Source: Ensifer adhaerens
GTDB lineage: Bacteria; Pseudomonadota; Alphaproteobacteria; Rhizobiales; Rhizobiaceae
Length of the DNA: 64,000 bases
Direction of reading: 5' to 3'
Assembly (NCBI RefSeq): GCF_002007205.1
Contig: NZ_LAZS01000006.1
Location: 434,001 to 498,000 of the forward strand
Every line of letters starts with the position of its first letter. Position 1 is the stretch's first letter. Below, piece after piece: positions 10,423-19,364 of this stretch. The notes under the pieces were generated by a model. It had not been told where the DNA came from. It did not search any database and was given only the letters and a program-made list of their open reading frames with translations. Both the position numbers and the translations under genes were made by a program.

Positions 10423-10995
10423 TTATTGACAAAACTGCGTGGCGTTCGGCGTCCACTTGCCGTAGCCGGTCGCGACGAGATTCGCGATCACCCGGCAGAC
10501 GTATTTTTTCTGCGCCGGGTCGTTGTTCGGGCCTGCGTGATAGCGCGCAACGGCCATCGTCCAGGTCTCGTGCCTGGCGTGGAGATTGGCCAGGAAGCGG
10601 GCGGCATACTCGACGTTCTTGCGCGGGTCAAGCATCTCCTGCGGCGAGCTGAAATGCTCGCCATGGAAGTAATAGTTGATCTGCATGCAGCCGAGATCGA
10701 TGAGCTTGGCGCCCTGCGCACGGGCGTTGCCGAACTGGGCCAGAACGTCCTGCTCGCTGGTGCCGAAATAGGCCTTGCCCTCAATGTTCATCGCGTAGGG
10801 CTGAAGCGATCCCTTGCGGCCGGTTTCGGTCAGCCCGACCGAATAAAGGATCCCGGCCGGGACATCGTACTTCGCCGCCGCGCTGATGATCTCGCGTTCG
10901 CAGACGCCGGCGTCCGCGCTGGCGAAAGCACTACATGTAGACGTGACCAGTACGAGTGCGCTCAGTGCCGGCAGCCGTATCGTCCGTCCCGCCAT
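10423..10995 (-). CDS. Lytic transglycosylase with signal peptide, flagellar-associated
   Basis: A 190 aa secreted enzyme: a signal peptide covers residues 1-26 (LPALSALVLVTSTCSAFASA) and the rest is an Slt-type transglycosylase domain. Visible motifs are the catalytic-Glu region YSVGLTETGR, the GCMQIN motif, RKNVEYAARFLANL and AVARYHAG. It cleaves peptidoglycan glycan strands in the periplasm. It closes the motB-motC-fliK run and overlaps the fliK 3' end by 65 bases. Since FlgJ here has no muramidase domain, this enzyme is the best candidate to open the wall for the rod, as SltF does in Rhodobacter. The ATG at 10995 is chosen because AAGGTGG precedes it and a signal peptide follows; the frame is open to 11067. 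Confidence 0.87.
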   Translation of the reverse strand: MAGRTIRLPALSALVLVTSTCSAFASADAGVCEREIISAAAKYDVPAGILYSVGLTETGRKGSLQPYAMNIEGKAYFGTSEQDVLAQFGNARAQGAKLIDLGCMQINYYFHGEHFSSPQEMLDPRKNVEYAARFLANLHARHETWTMAVARYHAGPNNDPAQKKYVCRVIANLVATGYGKWTPNATQFCQ

Positions 10996-12346
10996 TGCCA
11001 ACCCACCTTTCCGCCGCCGAAGACTGGCTGTCGTCCTGTCGCTGCTGTCGTCCCTGGCCATTGCCATCGGCTCGGTCCCGCCCCTGCTGCCCGGCCTGGG
11101 CCTGGGGCTGCGAGGCGCCGCCCGACGACGTGTCTCCGCCGGAATTGAACACGATGTTCACCTGATCGACGGCAAAGCCCTGAGCACGCAGCGCCTTGAC
11201 CAAGTCGTTCTGGTCGTCGCGCATCTGCCGGAAGGCGTCGCCGGTCTCGACCTTCAGCTCGACCTGCAGTTCGTCATCCTTCAGACGCAGCGTGGCGGTG
11301 ACGAGGCCAAGCTCGATCGGATGGAGCTGGATCTTCAGGGTGTTGAGCGTCTTGCCCGCTTGCGTCCACGAACCCGGCTGGCCAAGTGCGGCGCTCGGCT
11401 GCAGCGACTGGGTGGCCGCCTCGCCCGCGATTGCATCGGCCACCGCAGTGGTATTCGGGTTTACCGAAATGCCGAGATACCGCCGGGCCTCGAGCACCGT
11501 GACATTCTCAGCCTTGGCAGAGGCCTGCGAACGGGCAGCTTCGAACGCCGCGTCACCATCCTTCGAGAGGCTCATGGAAACGGCCTGTCCCTTGCCGTCG
11601 GCCCGGGCGAAACGGAAGAGCCGATCGGGATCGTTCTCGCCCGGCTGCGCCTCGGCTTTCGCGCCATGCTCGCTACCGCCGGCAACCAGTACCGCGCCCT
11701 CGGCCTGAGCGCCGGCTGCCTGTTGGGCTGCCGCCGTCCGGCCCTGAGGCTGCGTCGCCTGAGCGCCGCCGAGCAGCGTCAGTAGGTCGTCCATTGCCGT
11801 CTGGGGCTGTTGGGTTTCCGCACCTTCGCCACCGGCGGTGACGTCGCCTTCGACCGCAGCGCCGTCCGCCGACGCCTTGCCAAGACCCTTTGAAAGCGTG
11901 GCAATACGCTCGGCGAGTTCGTCATCGACCGCCGCTTGCGCCAGATCGTCAGCCCCGGCAGCCATCTGCGCCGGATCGGTCTTGTCGGCGGCACGTTTAC
12001 CGCCAACGCCGCGCTCAGCCATTGTGAAATGGTCGCGCAACGCGTGCTCTTCAAACTGTTCGTTGCGACCAAGGCTGATGCTGCGCGTCGCGACCCTGCC
12101 CGCGGCCTTGGCTATATTGTCCTTGTCGATCAACGCTCCCGCCTCCGCGTCGCCGCCGGCAGCGGCCTCGTTGAAACCTTTGCCCGCGCCTGGCTGATCA
12201 TTCGTCTTTTGCCGTCCGGCATTGCTCACGGCATCTTCAAACGCGCCGGCCGATGCACCACCGACCTGCTCCTTGCCGCCCGTTCGCCCGCTTCCCTTGC
12301 CGGCAGGTGTCGGCGGCATGCGCAGGGTGTCGTCAAGAACCCTCAT
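10931..12346 (-). CDS. fliK: Hook-length control protein FliK (formerly MotD)
   Basis: FliK (471 aa) is a secreted molecular ruler that stops hook growth and switches export to filament proteins. The first 300 residues are low-complexity, rich in Ala, Gly, Gln and Asp, as expected for an exported unfolded ruler. The folded C-terminal Flg_hook domain is at about residues 320-410 (KTLNTLKIQLHPIELGLVTA, then LKDDELQVELKVETGDAFRQ). In Sinorhizobium this gene was first named motD and later shown to act as FliK. Its ATG overlaps the motC stop by 4 bases. Confidence 0.92.
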   Translation of the reverse strand: MRVLDDTLRMPPTPAGKGSGRTGGKEQVGGASAGAFEDAVSNAGRQKTNDQPGAGKGFNEAAAGGDAEAGALIDKDNIAKAAGRVATRSISLGRNEQFEEHALRDHFTMAERGVGGKRAADKTDPAQMAAGADDLAQAAVDDELAERIATLSKGLGKASADGAAVEGDVTAGGEGAETQQPQTAMDDLLTLLGGAQATQPQGRTAAAQQAAGAQAEGAVLVAGGSEHGAKAEAQPGENDPDRLFRFARADGKGQAVSMSLSKDGDAAFEAARSQASAKAENVTVLEARRYLGISVNPNTTAVADAIAGEAATQSLQPSAALGQPGSWTQAGKTLNTLKIQLHPIELGLVTATLRLKDDELQVELKVETGDAFRQMRDDQNDLVKALRAQGFAVDQVNIVFNSGGDTSSGGASQPQAQAGQQGRDRADGNGQGRQQRQDDSQSSAAERWVGNGGTDDTAAGTERTRTGHVYM

Positions 12347-13644
12347 CTGTCTTCTCCCTTCAGGAGCGCGTCGATTTCGTCGATCTTCGAGCGTCCTTTC
12401 GCCACGAAGCCATCGTGCTCCGGGTCCCCCACCTCATCAGTGCTGGAAATTGCCACGGCCGTCGGCGCAACCGCCGGGGTCTGCCCGCTTCCGAAGGGGC
12501 TCATGCCGCTGCCAGTTCCCTCGCGCGCGGCCGATGCATCCGCTTCAACCGGTCTGTCGGGTTTAGACGCAAACGCTTGCGTGAGGCTGTCATCGGCCGG
12601 CGGCCTGACGACGGCATCGGCTACCGCCTTTGCAGCGTCGCGCAAGGCACGGTCGCGCGCCGAAAGCTCCGCATCCGATATTGCCGCCAGGCTTGCCGTC
12701 GCGGCGAAGACGTCATTGGAGGGTACCGCAGCCAGGCCGGCATAGAAGCTGGCAAGCAGTTTCGGCTGCGTCGCGCCGTCCGCGCCCAGCGCCTCTGCGC
12801 GTTCCGAGGCCAGCTTCGCGAGCTCTTGCTTACCGGCGATCGCCGCGCGGCGAGCGACGCGAAGAAAGACCTCGCGCTGTCGCGGCGCATCCATAAAACC
12901 GAGAATCTCGGAGATCCGCTGCTGCGCGTCGCCATCGAAATGGGCAACGGCGAGTTCGACGAAGACGTCCGCGAACTGGCTGGCATAGGGGGATGTCAGG
13001 TAGCGGCGGGCATAGGTCAGCGCATAGCGGAAACCCTTGTCCGCATCGCCCGCCTGCACCGCCAGGAAAACCGAGCGACGCAGCGCCGCCTCTTCGATGA
13101 TCGTGCCCGGAGCCGCAAGCCGGGCCCAGTCGTAATACTTCATCGCACCCACGGGATCCTGCTGCGACGTGGCGTTGCCGAGAATGAGGTAGAGATAGGC
13201 TCCGATGCGGGCGTTGCGGTATTCGGGTGCGGCCTTGGACAGGGTCTCGACGATCAGGCCGCCCTTGCCGCCCAGATATTGCCTCAGCGCGTCGGTGACG
13301 CGGGAATCGAAGTTGCCGGCGACGTCATGATCCGAAAGGTACTTCAGCGTCTCCGGATTGCCGCCGCTCATGGCATAGACCAGCGCCGCATCGACGTTGC
13401 GCGGGTCGCGGAAGACGGTCGCGTCGGCCGCACGCAGGCGCTTGTCGATGGCGCCCAGCATGAAGCGCTGCATTTCGATTGCCGAATGGTCGCCAAGGAC
13501 GACCGAATCCTGCACATATTGCAGCGACCGGATCATCTTGAAGGGAGCGAGTTCCTCGATATCGTCCGCCCTGGCGCCCCCTGTTGCAAACGGGGTCGCC
13601 AGCACGCAGCAGGCCATCAGAGCGGATCGCAGGCGTCTTAGCAT
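12343..13644 (-). CDS. motC: Periplasmic motor protein MotC
   Basis: MotC (433 aa) is a rhizobia-specific periplasmic protein needed for motor function; in S. meliloti it works with MotB and is stabilised by the chaperone MotE. A signal peptide spans about residues 1-26 (ALMACCVLATPFATGGARA) and no other membrane segment follows. The body is Ala-rich and helical, and the last 80 residues are Pro/Ala/Ser-rich. It starts 5 bases after motB and overlaps fliK by 4 bases. Confidence 0.92.
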   Translation of the reverse strand: MLRRLRSALMACCVLATPFATGGARADDIEELAPFKMIRSLQYVQDSVVLGDHSAIEMQRFMLGAIDKRLRAADATVFRDPRNVDAALVYAMSGGNPETLKYLSDHDVAGNFDSRVTDALRQYLGGKGGLIVETLSKAAPEYRNARIGAYLYLILGNATSQQDPVGAMKYYDWARLAAPGTIIEEAALRRSVFLAVQAGDADKGFRYALTYARRYLTSPYASQFADVFVELAVAHFDGDAQQRISEILGFMDAPRQREVFLRVARRAAIAGKQELAKLASERAEALGADGATQPKLLASFYAGLAAVPSNDVFAATASLAAISDAELSARDRALRDAAKAVADAVVRPPADDSLTQAFASKPDRPVEADASAAREGTGSGMSPFGSGQTPAVAPTAVAISSTDEVGDPEHDGFVAKGRSKIDEIDALLKGEDR

Positions 13645-13649
13645 GGCGC

Positions 13650-14918
13650 TTAACCCGGGGCCGATTGCAACAGGATCTCGATGCGCCGGTTGCCCGGCGC
13701 ATAGGGATCGCCGGGGATCTGCAGCCGCCGGTCGGCGAAGCCGCTGATCTGGCTGACGCGGTCTTCCTTCAGGCCGCCGCGGACGAGCATGTAGTAGGCG
13801 CTCTGGGCGCGGGCTGCGGAAAGCCGCCAGTTATCGTAGGTGCCGTCCTTGAAGGGGCGACCGTCGGTATGGCCGCGGATCGCGACCGCACCCGGACGTC
13901 CGGCCAGGAGGTGGCCGATCTTTTCCATCGCCAGCACCAGCTCCTTCTGCGGCACGGCCGAGCCGATGGCAAACATCTGGGCATCGGTCCGCTCGCTGAT
14001 CGTCACCATCAGGCCGCCTTCGGCGGGCGTCACGACAAGTCCCTCGGCGAGCTGACCCGCCTCGCCTGCGAGCTGCTTCTTCAGCTCGGCCTGGAGTTCG
14101 GCCGCCTGCTTCTCGGCGTCGGCCTCGGCGGCCTCCGTCTTCGGCTTTTCGCCGGCTGCAGTCTCGGCGTCCTTGCCGTCACCGTTGTCGACGTCCTTGC
14201 CGTCACCGGCCTGCTTGTCGGCCGCATCGGCCGACTTTTCCGCCTGCTCCGCCTCGGGCTTCTTGACAGCCGGCGTCGCTCCTGCCGGCTCGGTCGTCTT
14301 GTCGGCGAGCGCTGCGACCGTTTCGGCCGTATTGCCGGCATCCTTCACTTCGACCTGCTTGGTCCAGAAGTCCGGATCGAACGGATCACGGTAGGCTTCG
14401 CCGCCGTCCGCGCCCGTCGCCGGACCCGACTGTGCCGCTCCACCCTCACCCTTGACGCTGATGTTTGCCTGCTGGCCAACTTCGCGCGCGATCTCGGAGA
14501 GCACCGAATAGGGATTTTCGAAGAAGTCGGCGTCGGAGTATTTCGTCTCTTCGCCGGATGTCGCTGTCAGCTGGTCGCCGGTCTTGGCCGAGCCGCCGGA
14601 TTTCTCCTGCTCGCCGTCGACCTTCGAACGTTGCTGCGTTTCTTCCCCTTGCGCATCCTTGGCCGGATCCTTCAAGCCGCGTTCCGCAGGCTTCTGATCG
14701 GTCAGTTGCACCGGGTTGAAATAGGAGGCGATCGCCGCCTTCGTCTCTTCGTTGGCGGCATTGATCAGCCACATCACGAGGAAGAAGGCCATCATCGCGG
14801 TCATGAAGTCGGCATAGGCGATCTTCCAGGAGCCGCCGTGATGACCATCGTGGCTGCCGCTGTGGCGCTTGACGATGATGATCTCGTGCTTGCCGTTGTG
14901 GTGATTTTCGTCGCTCAT
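13650..14918 (-). CDS. motB: Flagellar stator protein MotB
   Basis: MotB (422 aa) anchors the MotA/MotB proton channel to peptidoglycan. A single membrane helix lies near residues 30-52 ([19 protein letters not shown]); the Asp in YADF is the proton-carrying residue. The C-terminal OmpA-like domain occupies about residues 290-420 ([15 protein letters not shown], then [19 protein letters not shown]). The linker between them, about 200 residues, is unusually long and rich in Lys, Glu, Ala and Asp; Escherichia MotB is only 308 aa in total. The partner motA lies far away at 31747. Confidence 0.95.
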   Translation of the reverse strand: MSDENHHNGKHEIIIVKRHSGSHDGHHGGSWKIAYADFMTAMMAFFLVMWLINAANEETKAAIASYFNPVQLTDQKPAERGLKDPAKDAQGEETQQRSKVDGEQEKSGGSAKTGDQLTATSGEETKYSDADFFENPYSVLSEIAREVGQQANISVKGEGGAAQSGPATGADGGEAYRDPFDPDFWTKQVEVKDAGNTAETVAALADKTTEPAGATPAVKKPEAEQAEKSADAADKQAGDGKDVDNGDGKDAETAAGEKPKTEAAEADAEKQAAELQAELKKQLAGEAGQLAEGLVVTPAEGGLMVTISERTDAQMFAIGSAVPQKELVLAMEKIGHLLAGRPGAVAIRGHTDGRPFKDGTYDNWRLSAARAQSAYYMLVRGGLKEDRVSQISGFADRRLQIPGDPYAPGNRRIEILLQSAPG

Positions 14919-15568
14919 GCGAGAACTTTCCGAACTGTATCGGCCCAGGCGGCCATGCGCGTCACGAGGATGGTGCCATCCATTTCGACGGCGAGATCGA
15001 CATCGTCGGATTCGACGTGACGCAAGGACGGCATATCTTCTGCGAGCCGGCGCTTAAGCGCCTCGAAGAGCGGCGTCGGCCCCCTGACGACGATGGTGCA
15101 GCCTTCACCGGCCACGAGACCCTGCCTGAGCATTTGCGCCATATCGGCGACGGCGCGCTGCATGAGAGCATCCCCCATGACCGGCGCGAGCACGCGGGCG
15201 GCCTGATCGCCGAGCGCCACGGCAAGCCCCTCGGTCATTTCGGCGATACGCTCCGCGAGGCGGCCCGCAGTTTCCTCCTCGAAGCGCCGCGTCAGCGCTT
15301 CAAGCTCGGCCGCGTGCGCCGCCTGGAGATCGGCAATCTGCTTTTCGTGTTCGAAGACGAGCTCGGCGGTCGCCTCGGCCCGCCCCTCGGCAAAGGCTCC
15401 CCGGCGTTCCGCATCGATGTCGATTTCCGGCATGGCTGGTCTCGCGCCGAGGCGAGCGCCATCGGCATAGTCGGCATCCAGATCGGGGAAGTATTTCGGC
15501 GGCATCAACGACAGCTCGACTTTCGGCGCGCTGAAGTCCTTGAGATAGCGGGAGAGCATTGCACTCAT
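14915..15568 (-). CDS. FliH-like flagellar export component
   Basis: A 217 aa protein with the layout of FliH, the partner and brake of the FliI ATPase: a short N-terminal segment, a GxxxG-type helix ([14 protein letters not shown], about residues 56-70), a long charged coiled coil (70-115) and a C-terminal domain with alternating hydrophobic residues. Its stop overlaps the motB start by 4 bases. No other fliH candidate is visible. The frame is open to 15805, but the ATG at 15568 follows an AGGGGG ribosome-binding site at good spacing, whereas the extra 79 residues look random. The assignment is by architecture and not by clear homology. Confidence 0.65.
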   Translation of the reverse strand: MSAMLSRYLKDFSAPKVELSLMPPKYFPDLDADYADGARLGARPAMPEIDIDAERRGAFAEGRAEATAELVFEHEKQIADLQAAHAAELEALTRRFEEETAGRLAERIAEMTEGLAVALGDQAARVLAPVMGDALMQRAVADMAQMLRQGLVAGEGCTIVVRGPTPLFEALKRRLAEDMPSLRHVESDDVDLAVEMDGTILVTRMAAWADTVRKVLA

Positions 15569-16020
15569 GGCCGGCCCCCTGCAGCGGACCTGCGGCAATG
15601 CGGCGATCCCCATCTGCTTGAGGGGCGGCGCTTTCCGGCGCGGACTTCCATTGCTCCTGGCACTGCTGACATGTCTCCCTCGGGCCCGGCCGTCGGATAC
15701 GGCGAGCCCAGCATTCTTGACGTACATCGGCATGATCCGGGGTCGGTTTTCCCGGAGCGATCCGATGCAGGCGGCGGCGCAAAGGTCATCTTGGCCGGCA
15801 GTCATCCGACAGAACTGCGAGGGAAGGCTATTCGGTCAAACTTGTGCGAAAATGAATGTGTTGGACCGCGCCAGGGCAATTAGCGCGGTCCAACCGTTTC
15901 CACCGGGTGCCGTGACCGACGACGTGGCAGAACTCAGGATATCGTCACCCGCATGGGGGCGATGGGCTCAGTTTCGGCGGGTTTGCGCGGCCATGCCCGG
16001 CCGACGCGCGCCGCTGCGCC
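15569..16020. other. Intergenic region between flagellin and fliH-motB operon
   Basis: About 450 bases without a credible gene. It should carry the promoter of the fliH-like/motB/motC/fliK operon. It includes the hairpin at 15861-15893 that probably ends the flagellin transcript. Frames crossing it have no ribosome-binding site and no recognisable protein. Confidence 0.6.
15861..15893 (-). terminator. Hairpin downstream of flagellin gene at 16021
   Basis: A perfect 11-base inverted repeat (TTGGACCGCGC / GCGCGGTCCAA) with an 11-base loop, about 130 bases past the flagellin stop. The following T-run on the minus strand is weak, so it may act as an mRNA 3' stabiliser as well as a terminator. 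Confidence 0.55.
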
Positions 16021-16995
16021 TTACTGCTGGAACAGGCGCAGGATGTTTTCGGAATTGGTGTTGGCGATCGAAAGCGCCTGGATGCCCAGTTGCTGCTGCG
16101 TCTGCAGCGCCTTCAGTCGCGTCGATTCCTCGTTCATGTCGGCATCGACGAGACGGCCGACACCCTTGTCGATCGTATCCATCAGGTTGGCGATGAAGCC
16201 CTCCTGCAGCTCGATGCGCTTGGTGATGGCGCCGAGCGTGGAGCCGGCATCCGTCAGCTGGTTGAGGATGCGCTCGACGACGCTGATCATGTCGGCCATT
16301 TCGGCAGGCGTGGTCGATGCGGTCAGCTTGACTTCCGCCGTCGTGCCGATCGGCGTCGTCGCCGGGGCGCCGATCAGGTGGTACAAGCGCGCGCCAGCTG
16401 TGCCGGGCGGAGAGGTGAGCTGGGAGGCGTCGTAGTTCCTGGTCAGGATGCCTCGGCTCGCATTCTGCTTGTCGATCAGCATGGACTGCGAGGTGTCGAA
16501 GTCGAGCGTGGTGACCGACACATTGCCGTTGGCGTCACGGTTGAACGATGCCACGATGGACTTGGTGCCGACCGGGGCTGCGTTCGCATTGTAGAGCCAG
16601 TTTTCACTGGAGAAGGACGCGGATTGGGCGGCCGAGATCAGCTGGTTCTTGAGCTCGGTGATTTCCTTGTCGATCTTCAACTTGTCGACGCCCGGCTCGC
16701 TCGCTGCGACCAGTTTGCGCTTGATCTCACTGACGACCTCGATCGAAGAGTTCATCGCGGCATAGGCCGTGTCGATCTTGGCGGCGCCGAGGCCAAGCGC
16801 GTCCTGAACGGTGGAGAGCGCGGCGTTGTCGGAGCGCATGGTGGTCGCGATCGACCAATAGGCGGCGTTGTCCGCGGCCGTCTGCACACGATAGCCCGAG
16901 GAGATGCGGTCCTGGACTTCCGCCATTTCGGAATTGATCGAACGCAATGTCTGGAGAGCCGCCATGGCGGCGGTGTTGGTCATGATGCTGGTCAT
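16021..16995 (-). CDS. flaC: Flagellin (divergent third copy)
   Basis: A 324 aa flagellin. The conserved N-terminal D0/D1 helices (TNTAAMAALQTLRSINSEMA, residues 6-140) and C-terminal helices (about 240-324, ending ANTNSENILRLFQQ) bracket a short variable region. It diverges from the two flagellins to its right, which are near-identical to each other, across most of its length. It has its own upstream region with a CtrA-like box (17136-17151) and its own hairpin downstream, so it is probably monocistronic. In S. meliloti a principal flagellin (FlaA) combines with secondary ones to make the complex filament; naming here is positional only. Confidence 0.9.
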   Translation of the reverse strand: MTSIMTNTAAMAALQTLRSINSEMAEVQDRISSGYRVQTAADNAAYWSIATTMRSDNAALSTVQDALGLGAAKIDTAYAAMNSSIEVVSEIKRKLVAASEPGVDKLKIDKEITELKNQLISAAQSASFSSENWLYNANAAPVGTKSIVASFNRDANGNVSVTTLDFDTSQSMLIDKQNASRGILTRNYDASQLTSPPGTAGARLYHLIGAPATTPIGTTAEVKLTASTTPAEMADMISVVERILNQLTDAGSTLGAITKRIELQEGFIANLMDTIDKGVGRLVDADMNEESTRLKALQTQQQLGIQALSIANTNSENILRLFQQ

Positions 16996-17135
16996 TGGTC
17001 ACCTGCCCCGAATGAATATCTAAGGACATTCCGGAGTGTGGCACCGGCAGCGATGGGACTGGCATCATGCGAATCGCCCCTGTTTTGCCCTGGAGGCGAC
17101 CCTTCGCTCTTAACCATTATGTAACGATCCCATGG

Positions 17136-17151
17136 TTAACAAATAGTTAAC
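17136..17151. promoter_or_regulatory. CtrA-like box upstream of flagellin gene
   Basis: An exact TTAA-N7-TTAAC match about 140 bases upstream of the flagellin start at 16995 and downstream of the terminator of the next flagellin gene on its own strand. It therefore lies in the promoter region of a single gene. CtrA binding is inferred from the motif. Confidence 0.6.
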
Positions 17152-17283
17152 GCCATTAGGAAGTCAGTAACGAAGGTGAACAAAAATAAGGGAATATGGA
17201 CGAAACGTTAAGCTGCCCGGGTCGCAACAGCCACCGCGGCGCGCGCCGCGCCTGGCCGTCATCCGTTTGGAAGGCAAACGAAA

Positions 17284-17315
17284 AAGCCGCACGATCCCTT
17301 CGGATCGTGCGGCTT
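17284..17315 (-). terminator. Rho-independent terminator of flagellin gene at 17364
   Basis: A 14-base perfect stem (AAGCCGCACGATCC / GGATCGTGCGGCTT) with a CTTC loop, followed on the minus strand by TTTTTCG. It lies 48 bases past the flagellin stop. The plus-strand side also has a T-rich tail, so it could work in both directions. Confidence 0.88.
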
Positions 17316-17363
17316 CTTTTCGAAATGACGGGCGAAGGTCGCCCGTCTTATGCTGCCTGCCGA

Positions 17364-18134
17364 TTAACGGAAGAGCGACAGGATGTTCTGCGAGTTCGAG
17401 TTGGCGATCGTAAGCGCCTGGATCCCGAGCTGCTGCTGCGTCTGTAGAGCCTTCAGGCGGGTCGATTCCTCGTTCATGTCGGCGTCGACGAGACGGCCAA
17501 CGCCCTTCTCGATCGAGTCCGAGAGGTTGTCGACGAAGCCCTTCTGCAGGTCGATACGGCTGTTGAGTGCACCGAGGTCGGCCGCAGCGTCGGTCATCTG
17601 GGTCAGGACGGAGTCGACACCAGACAGAGCCTGCGACAGAGCGCCGGTCGTCATGCTGGTGATGTCGAGCGCGTCGCGGTTGAACGAACCAACAACCGAC
17701 TTCGTGCCGGCAGCGTTGTTCGGGTCGGTGTAAACCCAGTTTTCGCCGGAGAACGAGGCCGACTTGGCAATGCTCAGAAGCTGGTTCTGCAGCTCCTTGA
17801 TTTCCTTCTGGATCTTGCTCTTGTCAACGCCCGGCTCGCTGGCGGTTACCAGCTTCTTCTTGATTTCGTCGACGACGTCCTTGGAGTTTTCCATGGCCGA
17901 AGAAGCAACGTCGGTCTTGGCGGCGCCGAGGCCGAGGGCGTCCTGAACGGCCGAGAGGGCCTTGTTGTCCGAACGCATGGTGGTCGCGATCGACCAGTAA
18001 GCAGCGTTGTCAGCCGCGGTGGCAACGCGCAGACCCGAGGAGATGCGCTCCTGGGTGGTTTCCATCGAGGAGTTGATCGAACGCAGGGTGGCGAGTGCGC
18101 CCATGGCAGAAGAGTTGGTCAGAATGCTCGTCAT
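17364..18134 (-). CDS. flaB: Flagellin, short paralogue lacking central domain segment
   Basis: A 256 aa flagellin that is nearly identical to the 313 aa flagellin at 18423-19364 except that 57 consecutive residues are absent after VVGSFNRDA (about residue 150), in the exposed central region. N- and C-terminal polymerisation helices are intact, so it should still assemble. At nucleotide level the difference is an exact in-frame gap of 171 bases at 17669-17673. The ATG at 18134 matches the start of both neighbours; an in-frame ATG at 18179 would add 15 residues that no paralogue has. A strong terminator follows the stop. Naming is positional. Confidence 0.92.
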   Translation of the reverse strand: MTSILTNSSAMGALATLRSINSSMETTQERISSGLRVATAADNAAYWSIATTMRSDNKALSAVQDALGLGAAKTDVASSAMENSKDVVDEIKKKLVTASEPGVDKSKIQKEIKELQNQLLSIAKSASFSGENWVYTDPNNAAGTKSVVGSFNRDALDITSMTTGALSQALSGVDSVLTQMTDAAADLGALNSRIDLQKGFVDNLSDSIEKGVGRLVDADMNEESTRLKALQTQQQLGIQALTIANSNSQNILSLFR

Positions 18135-18344
18135 TGGCTGAGTGCCCCTTGTTGGCAAAGATGGAATGAAAAGGGACATTCCGGGATTACCGGGAAACGA
18201 CGGTCAGCCTCATGCCTGCTGACGCTTTAATCTGTTCGGGTCAACCCGTCGTTTCGATGGTTACAACAAACACCATCGTGGTTAACGAACCCTAAAACCC
18301 GGAGAAACTTTTCGAAGTTTTATCAGTGCATTGGCGACAAATAA

Positions 18345-18372
18345 AAACCGCGCCTCTTGCGAAGCGCGGTTT
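18345..18372 (-). terminator. Rho-independent terminator of flagellin gene at 18423
   Basis: A 9-base stem (AAACCGCGC / GCGCGGTTT) followed on the minus strand by a T-rich run (TTTTTATTTG). It lies 50 bases past the flagellin stop and isolates this transcript from the next flagellin gene. Confidence 0.82.
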
Positions 18373-18422
18373 CGTATCTTGCATCGGGTGCGGACCGTGG
18401 CCCGCCCCTTTCAGCCTGCCGA

Positions 18423-19364
18423 TTAACGGAAGAGCGACAGGATGTTCTGCGAGTTCGAGTTGGCGATCGACAGTGCCTGGATGCCGAGCTGCTGCTGCGT
18501 CTGCAGAGCCTTCAGGCGGGTCGATTCCTCGTTCATGTCGGCGTCGACGAGACGGCCAACGCCCTTCTCGATCGAGTCCGAGAGGTTTTCGACGAAGCCC
18601 TTCTGCAGATCGATACGGCTGTTGAGCGCACCGAGGTCGGCGGCAGCGTCGGTCATCTGGGTCAGGACCGAGTCAACACCCGACAGAGCCTGCGACAGAG
18701 CGCCGTTCGTCATGCTGGTGATGTCGAGCGACAGAACGCTGAAGGTCAGCGATACGGTCGCGCCGGTCGTGTCGGTGTAGGAGATGTTGCTGGAGAGCAG
18801 GCCCGTGCCGTTGGTGACGTTGGCACCGGAAGCGTTCACTTCGATCAGCGAGCTCTTGTTGGTGTCGTACTGCAGCGTCGTCAGGCTGACATTGCCCTTG
18901 GCGTCGCGGTTGAACGAACCAACGACCGACTTCGTGCCGGCAGCGTTGTTCGGGTCGGTGTAAACCCAGTTTTCGCCGGAGAACGAGGCCGACTTGGCAA
19001 TGCTCACGAGCTGGTTCTGCAGCTCCTTGATTTCCTTCTGGATCTTGCTCTTGTCAACGCCCGGCTCGCTGGCGGTTACCAGCTTCTTCTTGATTTCGTC
19101 GACGACGTCCTTGGAGTTTTCCATGGCCGAAGAAGCAACGTCGGTCTTGGCAGCGCCGAGGCCGAGGGCGTCCTGAACGGCCGAGAGGGCCTTGTTGTCC
19201 GAACGCATGGTGGTCGCGATCGACCAGTAAGCAGCGTTGTCAGCTGCGGTGCCGACGCGCAGACCCGACGAAATACGCTCCTGGGTGGTTTCCATCGAGG
19301 AGTTGATCGAACGCAGGGTGGCGAGTGCGCCCATGGCGGAAGAATTGGTGATGATGCTCGTCAT
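18423..19364 (-). CDS. flaA: Flagellin (probable major subunit)
   Basis: A 313 aa flagellin with conserved N-terminal helices (TNSSAMGALATLRSINSSME, residues 6-140), a central variable region (about 150-215) and conserved C-terminal helices ending ANSNSQNILSLFR. It is exported through the hollow flagellum and polymerises into the filament. It lies first in the flagellin cluster next to fliP, the position of flaA in S. meliloti. It has its own promoter region with a TTAA-N7-TTAA box and its own terminator. The TNSS- and NTT-rich middle offers many Ser/Thr side chains that could be glycosylated by the adjacent enzyme. Confidence 0.93.
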   Translation of the reverse strand: MTSIITNSSAMGALATLRSINSSMETTQERISSGLRVGTAADNAAYWSIATTMRSDNKALSAVQDALGLGAAKTDVASSAMENSKDVVDEIKKKLVTASEPGVDKSKIQKEIKELQNQLVSIAKSASFSGENWVYTDPNNAAGTKSVVGSFNRDAKGNVSLTTLQYDTNKSSLIEVNASGANVTNGTGLLSSNISYTDTTGATVSLTFSVLSLDITSMTNGALSQALSGVDSVLTQMTDAAADLGALNSRIDLQKGFVENLSDSIEKGVGRLVDADMNEESTRLKALQTQQQLGIQALSIANSNSQNILSLFR

